Source: Glaciimonas sp. (GTDB taxonomy: Bacteria; Pseudomonadota; Gammaproteobacteria; Burkholderiales; Burkholderiaceae). From it: 5,545 nucleotides of DNA. The notes under the pieces were generated by a model that did not search any database, was not told where the DNA came from, and was given only the letters and a program-made list of their open reading frames with translations. The stretch spans positions 1 through 5,545 of the forward strand of contig JACMQE010000052.1 of NCBI GenBank assembly GCA_014377145.1. Reading direction: 5' to 3'. A program made the translations under genes and the position numbers. Shown here one piece after another: positions 1 through 5,545 of the stretch; within the stretch, counting starts at the first letter, position 1; the number at the start of each line of letters is the position of its first letter.

Positions 1-1
1 C

Positions 2-937
2 TCTCTCATCTCCGGTTCGTTAGCTTATGACGTCATCATGCAGTATCCAGGTCGTTTTGCTGACGCTCTACTATCTGATAAATTGAACAACATTAATGTT
101 TCTTTTTTGGTCCCGACTATGCGCCGTGAATTCGGCGGATGCGCAGGTAATATTGGCTACAACCTAAAATTATTAGGCGGTGAACCGCTAATTATGGCGA
201 CCGTGGGGAACGATGCCGCGCCCTACCTGGCTCGCTTGCAACGGCAGGGCATTTCTTGCGCAGGTATTCGCACCATCGAATCGATCTATACCGCACAATG
301 TTTTATTACCACCGATGCCGACAACAATCAGATTACCGCCTTCCATCCGGGAGCAATGACGCATTCACATGAAACGACCATCGCTGACCTGAACACACAT
401 GCCGATATCAAATATGCAATAGTCACCCCCGATGGACGTGAAGGCATGTTGCAGCATGCAGAACATGCGGTATCGCATGGGATTCCGTTGATTTTTGATC
501 CCGGCCAAGGAATGCCGATGTTTAATGGTGTCGAGTTGCGCCACTTTATTGCGCTTGCCACCTACGTTACCGTCAATGATTATGAAGCGGAGTTGCTCGC
601 TAAGCGAACCAGTCTCAGTATGGTGCAAATTGCCGAACAAGTTAGCGCGTTGATAGTGACACGCGGCGAACTTGGTGCGGATATTTTTACCGCTGGCAAG
701 AAACTCGCCATCCCTTGCGTCAATGCTGATCGCCTACTAGACCCGACCGGCTGCGGCGATGCTTTCCGAGCCGGGATATTGTACGGTTTGACCAACGGGA
801 TGGACTGGGCGACCATTGGCCGTCTGTCTAGCTTGATGGGCAGTATTAAGATTGCTACGCAAGGACCGCAAAACCATCAACCGACGCGCACTGAAATCGA
901 TGATCGGTTCCATCAGGCATTTGGTTATAAATTATAA
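2..937 (+). CDS. PfkB-family nucleoside/sugar kinase, 5' end cut by window edge
   Basis: This is a ribokinase/PfkB-superfamily kinase, which transfers phosphate from ATP to a sugar or nucleoside in the cytoplasm. Counting from the ATG at 38, the glycine-rich substrate-site motif GGCAGN is at residues 33-38, NDYEAE at 180-185, TRGELGA at 208-214, and the anion-hole/catalytic signature DPTGCGDAF at 235-243 with presumed base D241. From memory the protein closely resembles the Burkholderia thailandensis nucleoside kinase (about 310 residues, broad purine-nucleoside use), so adenosine or another nucleoside is the likely substrate; a generic carbohydrate kinase is the fallback. The frame is open upstream of 38 and reads SLISGSLAYDVI, matching the family N-terminus. 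The ATG at 38 is therefore internal, and about two codons, including the start, lie off the left edge. The C-terminus is complete. Three hairpins follow the stop. Confidence 0.9.
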   Translation, partial: SLISGSLAYDVIMQYPGRFADALLSDKLNNINVSFLVPTMRREFGGCAGNIGYNLKLLGGEPLIMATVGNDAAPYLARLQRQGISCAGIRTIESIYTAQCFITTDADNNQITAFHPGAMTHSHETTIADLNTHADIKYAIVTPDGREGMLQHAEHAVSHGIPLIFDPGQGMPMFNGVELRHFIALATYVTVNDYEAELLAKRTSLSMVQIAEQVSALIVTRGELGADIFTAGKKLAIPCVNADRLLDPTGCGDAFRAGILYGLTNGMDWATIGRLSSLMGSIKIATQGPQNHQPTRTEIDDRFHQAFGYKL

Positions 938-939
938 AA

Positions 940-954
940 GATAGCATGGCTATC
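940..954. repeat. Inverted repeat 1 after kinase gene (6-bp stem)
   Basis: GATAGC (940-945) pairs perfectly with GCTATC (949-954) around a 3-base ATG loop. It begins two bases after the kinase stop codon and ends directly against the next inverted repeat. There is no T-run after it, so alone it is not a canonical terminator. Confidence 0.6.
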
Positions 955-982
955 ATTAACGCGGTGCTGATTGCGCGTTAAT
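955..982. repeat. Inverted repeat 2 after kinase gene (9-bp stem)
   Basis: ATTAACGCG (955-963) pairs perfectly with CGCGTTAAT (974-982) around a 10-base loop. It is the middle of three consecutive hairpins in the 3' region of the kinase transcript. No T-run follows. Confidence 0.65.
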
Positions 983-985
983 GTA

Positions 986-1026
986 GTGAAACCACCCTAT
1001 ATTTTTTAAATATAGGGTGGTTTCAC
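986..1026. terminator. 19-bp perfect palindrome with TTT loop; possible terminator or 3'-end stabiliser
   Basis: Bases 986-1004 are the exact reverse complement of 1008-1026, giving a 19-bp stem with a 3-base TTT loop. The outer arm is GC-containing (GTGAAACCACCC) and the inner arm is all A/T (TATATTT). This is far stronger than chance and would fold in RNA from either strand. Neither side has the U-run of a standard Rho-independent terminator. It could be a bidirectional terminator that works without a U-tract, a barrier to 3' exonuclease, or the remnant of a small palindromic element. I favour the end of the kinase transcript, with low certainty on mechanism. Confidence 0.55.
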
Positions 1027-1085
1027 CTTGTGCGCCTCTGACTTAGCCAAGGCACATCAGCTGAAACACCTATTGAATAATATTA

Positions 1086-1113
1086 TTGTAAAAGTTATTA
1101 ATTCAATTATAGT
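1086..1113 (+). promoter_or_regulatory. Candidate sigma70 promoter upstream of a short terminator-ended unit
   Basis: A -35-like TTGTAA (1086-1091) and a -10-like TATAGT (1108-1113) are separated by 16 bases, in very AT-rich sequence where chance matches are common. Initiation near 1119-1121 would give a transcript of about 55 bases ending at the terminator at 1148-1174. No reading frame is convincing in that interval. Confidence 0.3.
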
Positions 1114-1147
1114 TATTGCTCTCTCCAAGTCTATACGGGGCCGTCTC

Positions 1148-1174
1148 GTCGCTCCCAATCGGGAGCGACATTTT
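1148..1174 (+). terminator. Rho-independent terminator
   Basis: GTCGCTCCC (1148-1156) pairs perfectly with GGGAGCGAC (1161-1169) around an AATC loop, and ATTTT follows at once on the + strand. A 9-bp GC-rich stem, short loop and T-run is the classic intrinsic terminator form. It lies 211 bases past the kinase stop and 126 bases before the next start codon. It would end either read-through from the kinase or a short RNA started nearby. Confidence 0.7.
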
Positions 1175-1221
1175 ACTGCGGTATTTAAATCGTCGGTATT
1201 ATTCACATCGTTGGAATACTT

Positions 1222-1270
1222 TTCAACATTCAGCTTTGCAAAAATATAGAACATCACAATAAAAAAGGAA
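1222..1270 (+). promoter_or_regulatory. Promoter and ribosome site serving the broken exported-protein gene
   Basis: TTCAAC (1222-1227) and TATAGA (1245-1250) are separated by exactly 17 bases. A purine-rich AAAAAAGGAAA (1261-1271) lies a few bases before an ATG at 1274, a good Shine-Dalgarno arrangement. The expression signals thus look intact although the gene behind them is broken. Confidence 0.4.
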
Positions 1271-1273
1271 ACA

Positions 1274-1489
1274 ATGTCAGTTCCCAAAAAATGGCATCAA
1301 GTGTCAACTGCAGAATGCAAAGCAATTGCATCAAGAGGTCTGCCACGTTAGGATTTCTGCATAGTTTGTTAAATTGCGCGTTCGCGTTTAGCGCTGGTAT
1401 TACATTGCCTAGCCACGCTGCACCAGATGGAAATCCAAGTCTACATGAACAACATAGGCGGTCCCGGTCAATTCGGTATTGACGTTCAT
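1274..1489 (+). pseudogene. 5' fragment of an exported-protein gene (signal peptide plus start of mature domain), frameshifted and truncated
   Basis: From an ATG at 1291 one frame encodes a signal-peptide-like stretch: a basic part (RMQSNCIKRS), a hydrophobic core (LLNCAFAFSAGITL) and a cleavage-like PSHA-APDG near 1417-1429. The sequence then makes best sense in a different frame from 1430, as EIQVYMNN followed by GGPGQFGIDVH up to 1489. That implies a frameshift at about 1429. The best ribosome site instead serves an ATG at 1274, whose frame stops at 1349-1351, so a second frameshift may lie near 1348 or the start may be 1291. After 1489 the sequence belongs, on the opposite strand, to an MFS transporter remnant. 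The EIQVY...PG.FG.DVH segment recalls the mature N-terminus of exported, outer-membrane-type proteins, but I cannot name the family. The function is unknown and surely lost. Confidence 0.5.
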
Positions 1490-1490
1490 A

Positions 1491-1865
1491 AGCCGCTACC
1501 AACAACAGCACCACAAATGTAGGTACCATCGATAGCGTCAACAAACCGATCAGCGTAAAACACACACCAAGCGCCAGCGAATATGGCTTTGGATGCTTGT
1601 CGGTATATAGGCCAACTACCGGTTGCAAAATCGATGCAGTGATTTGGTAAGTCAGCGTAATCAACCCAATCTGCGCAAAACTTAGGTGGAAATTATGCTT
1701 GAGCACAGGATAAATCGACGAGATCAGCGATTGGATCATGTCGTTCAAAAAATGCGCAAAACTAATCGTGCCCAATACCCGAAAACCGGTTTTTTGCGTA
1801 CTTTGCTGATCCTGCGTGGCTGATATTTTTATAGCTGTTGGTATATTTAATGGAAATGAAGAATA
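1491..1865 (-). pseudogene. Fosmidomycin-resistance-type MFS transporter, N-terminal remnant
   Basis: Read leftward from about 1865, this encodes the N-terminal region of a 12-helix MFS efflux pump of the Fsr type (about 400 residues when intact). Family-typical sequence includes GTISFAHFLNDMIQSL, LSFAQIGLITLTYQ and the loop G-L-Y-T-D-K (1613-1596), corresponding to the MFS loop 2-3 motif. Homology ends abruptly after VVLLLVAA at 1491. Only about 125 codons remain, covering roughly the first three transmembrane segments. The frame runs on to 1254 but that part is antisense to the neighbouring exported-protein fragment and has no transporter character. There is no in-frame ATG or GTG between the upstream stop (1866-1868) and the conserved region. 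The only ordinary start is a TTG at 1775 inside conserved sequence, so the original start seems lost too. Fsr proteins export fosmidomycin and related compounds; this one cannot work. Confidence 0.75.
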
Positions 1866-1950
1866 TTAAATAGCTGGTCGGCGCTTTTTATGCGAATAAC
1901 CAAAGTGTAGACAAAAAAGAAGAGCCTGTTTTAAGCTGATATGTCATTTT
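1866..1950. other. Former divergent control region between MFS and AraC remnants
   Basis: This short AT-rich stretch separates the two remnants and should have held both promoters. On the minus strand a weak TTGTCT...ATAAAA pair with 17-base spacing can be read from 1911 leftward, but I saw no clear operator dyad. The assignment rests on gene orientation. Confidence 0.3.
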
Positions 1951-2473
1951 ATGTCGCGTTTCTGCCATCTGTATTTTTCGATTGCTAACTTCATGCCAAC
2001 CCCCTATCCTGCACCACACCAAAAAAACCTGATGGATGCGGTGCCAGACCCCCCCAGCATCCGGTCCGCATGCGCGCACGATCTCGATGCTGTGGTCATA
2101 TTGCAAGGACATAGCCAATATGGATGGGGACAGGTCACCTACGCCCCAGAAGGCACGCTGCGGGTAGATGTCGGTAACAAACACCTGGATCGTACCACCG
2201 TTGCACGCTATCTGGATTCCACCACAAATAGCGCACGAAATAAAGACGTTATAAAAAGCACAATTATGTGCTCTCTATATCCATACCAGTGCAACGTCAT
2301 TTATCGGTAGTCGCGGCTGAATTAGGCTACACCAGTCAATCGGCATTTTCAGCAATGTTCAAAAAAATTTTGGCGAATCGCCATCGGTCTTCTTCACATC
2401 GAAAGAAGCCGCTTACACAATAAATGAAGCGGCAATGAGTGATCAATCAAAAGCACCAAGGTTGATTACCTGA
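1951..2473 (+). pseudogene. AraC-family transcriptional regulator, frameshifted and internally deleted
   Basis: Remnant of a cupin-plus-HTH AraC-type regulator read in four pieces. From an ATG at 1951, 1993 or 2032 the first frame gives the cupin start, including HDLDAVV and WGQVTYAPEGTLRVDVGN, to about 2178. The next piece, TWIVPPLHAIWIPPQ then CALYIHTSA, is in another frame from 2183, with an in-frame TAA at 2252-2254, probably from GAA. A third frame gives VAAELGYTSQSAFSAMFKK (2310-2366), the second helix-turn-helix. A fourth gives FGESPSVFFTSKEAA from 2369, after a one-base loss beside an A7 run, ending at TGA 2471-2473. The cupin end and the HTH end abut at about 2310, so perhaps 130 residues, including the first HTH helices, are missing. 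It diverges from the MFS remnant, so the intact ancestor probably controlled that pump. No ribosome site decides the start. Confidence 0.8.
2408..2433 (-). terminator. Possible terminator for the gst transcript inside the AraC remnant
   Basis: GCCGCTT (2408-2414) pairs perfectly with AAGCGGC (2427-2433) around 12 bases. Read on the minus strand, the stem is followed by TCTTTC, a weak T-rich tail. It lies about 93 bases past the glutathione transferase stop codon. The repeat may also be a coincidence of coding sequence in the regulator remnant. Confidence 0.25.
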
Positions 2474-2525
2474 TTGTGCGCTGTTACCCCAATACTAATA
2501 TTACGATATGAATAATTCAATAATA

Positions 2526-3134
2526 TTACTTTGGTGCAGTATCTTTAAACGCTGGACGCTCAGATAACTTGTCCAACAATTTAGTTAAGAACGGATAAGT
2601 TTCACGCCATTCGATTTCAGGAAATCTAAAACTAATCCAGCCCAGAGCGCAGCCAACCGCGACATCAGCCAACGTGTAATGATTGCCAGCACAAAATGGC
2701 TTCTCAGCCAACCCTGCTGCCATTGCTTTCAAACCAGCATCAACCTTGCTGCGCTGACGCGCAACCCAAGACTCACTTTGTTGCTCAGGAGAACGTTGCA
2801 GACGTTCCAAGCGTATCAATACGCCTGCTTCCAATACGCCATCGGCCAATGCCTCCCAACATTTGACTTCTGCACGCTCACGCGTGTTGGCTGGAATCAA
2901 TTTACCGACTGGCGTCAGCGTGTCGAGATACTCTACAATCACGTGCGAATCAAACATCGCACCGCCATCTTCAATGACCAGACAAGGTACTTTTCCGAGC
3001 GGATTTAAGATCTGAATCGTGGTATTTTCAGACCAGACATCCTCCAGCACAAATATATAGTCGAGTTTCTTTTCCGTCATCACAACACGAACTTTACGTA
3101 CATAGGGACTACCTAAAGAACCGATTAGCTTCAT
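2526..3134 (-). CDS. Glutathione S-transferase, YibF-like
   Basis: A complete 202-residue cytosolic glutathione S-transferase, the usual length for the family. Residues 1-75 form the thioredoxin-like glutathione-binding domain. It has GSPYVRKVR with candidate catalytic Ser9, NPLGKVPCL with cis-proline P50, and FDSHVIVEYLD with the Asp62-Ser63 pair that holds the glutathione gamma-glutamyl group. The rest is the all-helical C-terminal domain, with the N-capping box TLAD at 154-157 (family pattern S/T-x-x-D). The pattern, including EALADGVLEAG, closely resembles Escherichia coli YibF, whose physiological substrate is unclear. General roles are conjugation or reduction of electrophiles and peroxides with glutathione. 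The ATG at 3132-3134 starts exactly at the conserved MKLIGS; no strong Shine-Dalgarno precedes it. The gene stands alone, transcribed away from purB, with a promoter-like hairpin element just upstream. Confidence 0.93.
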   Translation of the reverse strand: MKLIGSLGSPYVRKVRVVMTEKKLDYIFVLEDVWSENTTIQILNPLGKVPCLVIEDGGAMFDSHVIVEYLDTLTPVGKLIPANTRERAEVKCWEALADGVLEAGVLIRLERLQRSPEQQSESWVARQRSKVDAGLKAMAAGLAEKPFCAGNHYTLADVAVGCALGWISFRFPEIEWRETYPFLTKLLDKLSERPAFKDTAPK

Positions 3135-3155
3135 ATGCTACTTATAGAAATAATT

Positions 3156-3179
3156 GGCCCCGATTATAGCATCGGGGTC
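3156..3179 (-). promoter_or_regulatory. Hairpin containing the likely -10 box of the gst gene
   Basis: CCCCGAT (3158-3164) and ATCGGGG (3171-3177) form a perfect 7-bp inverted repeat, extendable by a G-T and a G-C pair. The minus strand reads TATAAT at 3168-3163, a perfect -10 consensus lying partly in the loop, about 30 bases before the gst start codon. The best -35 match (TTGCCG, 3194-3189) is 20 bases away, longer than ideal. The dyad over the -10 could be an operator or simply a leader hairpin. Confidence 0.45.
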
Positions 3180-4785
<1,606 letters not shown>

Positions 4786-4878
4786 AGTCAAGCGCCGCAA
4801 AGTGGCATGGTGGCCGGTGTCGACAGCATTCGGCTGATTGCGTTACATTAGTTCTTCGATGAACTACGCTTCCAACTG
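4786..4878 (+). other. purB-cytochrome b561 spacer, no clear terminator or promoter
   Basis: This 93-base spacer carries only a weak inverted repeat, TAGTTC (4849-4854) and GAACTA (4861-4866) around 6 bases, with no T-run after it. No good Shine-Dalgarno precedes the next ATG. Read-through from purB is possible but not shown. Confidence 0.3.
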
Positions 4879-5418
4879 ATGCTGCGCTATACCAAGACTG
4901 CCATCGTTCTCCACTGGCTGGTGGCGATCCTGATCATTTCCGGCTTCATTCTGGGATTGGTGATGGTCGACATCAAGGGCCTGACACCGACCAAGCTGCG
5001 CTATTTTTCCTGGCATAAGTGGATCGGTATCACGGTGCTGGGACTGGCCTGCCTGCGGTTGTTATGGCGGCTCTGGCATCCGGCGCCGCCGTATCCGCCG
5101 TCGATGCCGGCCTGGCAACGCAGTAGCGCAAGTGCCCTGCACGGCTTGTTGTATGTATTGATTTTCGGCGTACCGCTATCGGGTTACTTCTACAGTCTGG
5201 CCGCTGGCGTGCCGGTCGTCTATCTCGGCATCCTGTCGTTACCGGTACTGATCGATCCAAATCCGGAATGGAAGCCGATCTTGAAACAAGTCCATTACTG
5301 GCTCAACGTGACTTTGCTGGCGAGCTTTTGCATTCACGTTGCCGCTGCCCTGAAACATCAATTGATCGACCGCGACGGTGTGCTCAAACGCATGCTGCCC
5401 GGTGTCGAACGTTACTAG
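4879..5418 (+). CDS. Cytochrome b561 family protein
   Basis: A 179-residue inner-membrane b-type cytochrome of the bacterial CybB/YodB type, close to the usual length of about 175-190. Four hydrophobic segments are visible, at about residues 9-30, 46-65, 88-107 and 139-158. Candidate haem-ligand histidines sit in or beside them: H12 (VLHWLVA), H46 (SWHKWIG), H139 (QVHYWLN) and H153 (CIHVAAALKH); H88 is another membrane-proximal histidine. Known relatives move electrons from quinol, or to and from superoxide, in the membrane; the specific partner here is unknown. MLRYTKTAIVLHWL is a typical N-terminus and supports the ATG at 4879, though no good ribosome site precedes it. The next gene begins 8 bases after the stop and is probably co-translated. 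Pairing with YceI-like periplasmic proteins is common for this family. Confidence 0.92.
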   Translation: MLRYTKTAIVLHWLVAILIISGFILGLVMVDIKGLTPTKLRYFSWHKWIGITVLGLACLRLLWRLWHPAPPYPPSMPAWQRSSASALHGLLYVLIFGVPLSGYFYSLAAGVPVVYLGILSLPVLIDPNPEWKPILKQVHYWLNVTLLASFCIHVAAALKHQLIDRDGVLKRMLPGVERY

Positions 5419-5421
5419 GAG
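5417..5421 (+). promoter_or_regulatory. Ribosome binding site overlapping the cytochrome stop codon
   Basis: AGGAG at 5417-5421 shares two bases with the TAG stop (5416-5418) and sits 5 bases before the ATG at 5427. It is the clearest Shine-Dalgarno among the intact genes here and suggests translational coupling of the two genes. Confidence 0.75.
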
Positions 5422-5426
5422 TCCGC

Positions 5427-5545
5427 ATGACGCCCCACCCTGTCGCCAACCGACGCCTTGCCGTGCGCCGCACACTATCTGCGATCGCCAACGTTGCAAG
5501 CATCGCGCTCGTGGCATCTACTGCCAGCGCAGCGCTCCTGAAACC
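5427..5545 (+). CDS. Exported protein, probably YceI-like, 3' end cut by window edge
   Basis: Only the first 39 codons are inside the window. They encode a clear Sec-type signal peptide: an arginine-rich n-region (NRRLAVRR, 8-15), a hydrophobic stretch (about 18-31), and an AxA-type cleavage site at ASA (33-35), leaving a mature start ALLK. The strong ribosome site AGGAG and the 8-base gap show that it is co-transcribed with the cytochrome b561 gene. Genes in this position next to b561 cytochromes often encode YceI-family periplasmic lipid-binding proteins, and the mature start ALLKP fits the usual opening of that family. The visible sequence alone cannot prove this; another periplasmic protein is possible. 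Confidence 0.6.
   Translation, partial: MTPHPVANRRLAVRRTLSAIANVASIALVASTASAALLK

Noticed and set aside
1028..1287. Overlapping 73- and 76-residue frames on opposite strands
   Set aside because: Both run across the terminator at 1148-1174, lack ribosome sites and show no domain character.
1254..1490. Apparent C-terminal half of a 173-residue protein on the minus strand
   Set aside because: Transporter homology stops at 1491; the rest is antisense to signal-peptide-like sequence on the + strand and has no MFS helices.
1888..2184. 98-residue minus-strand reading frame
   Set aside because: It is antisense to the AraC remnant, whose cupin sequence on the + strand explains this DNA.
1274..2473. 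Insertion sequence or transposon as cause of the decay region
   Set aside because: No transposase fragment, flanking target duplication or matching terminal inverted repeats could be found by eye; simple deletions and frameshifts suffice.
2497..2527. AATATTA/TAATATT inverted repeat at the gst stop codon
   Set aside because: An all-A/T 7-bp stem with a 17-base loop in AT-rich sequence is too weak to call a terminator.

Overview
The window looks like chromosome from a betaproteobacterium of the order Burkholderiales, most likely family Oxalobacteraceae. This rests on protein character: a PfkB kinase close to the Burkholderia-type nucleoside kinase, a YibF-type glutathione transferase, a bacterial PurB, and a cytochrome b561 gene followed by an exported-protein gene. 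The family-level placement is inference. Base composition is moderate overall, AT-richer between about 940 and 2530 and GC-richer from about 4400 to the right edge.

Layout. (1) Positions 2-937 (+) hold a nearly complete nucleoside/sugar kinase. Its true start lies just off the left edge, because conserved N-terminal sequence is open in frame from position 2. Three perfect inverted repeats follow its stop codon back to back (940-1026). (2) Positions 1027-1273 hold no gene. They carry a promoter-like element, a good intrinsic terminator at 1148-1174, and a second promoter with a strong ribosome site for the next, broken gene. (3) Positions 1274-2473 are a gene graveyard. It contains a 5' fragment of an exported-protein gene (+), a 5' fragment of a fosmidomycin-resistance-type MFS transporter gene (-), and a frameshifted, internally deleted AraC-family regulator gene (+). 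The first two fragments point at each other and meet at about 1490, which looks like a deletion scar. The MFS and AraC remnants diverge from a shared upstream region, the usual layout of a regulator and its target pump. (4) Positions 2526-3134 (-) hold an intact glutathione S-transferase gene. (5) Positions 3418-4785 (+) hold an intact purB (adenylosuccinate lyase), whose likely start is 15 bases inside the longest open frame. (6) Positions 4879-5418 (+) hold a cytochrome b561-type membrane haem protein. It is followed 8 bases later by the start of an exported protein, probably YceI-like, cut by the right edge.

The intact genes are housekeeping or stress functions: purine metabolism, glutathione chemistry and membrane redox. 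I saw no insertion sequence, CRISPR array, tRNA or rRNA, and no convincing undescribed system. The most informative part is the decay region with its junction, together with the unexplained run of hairpins after the kinase gene.
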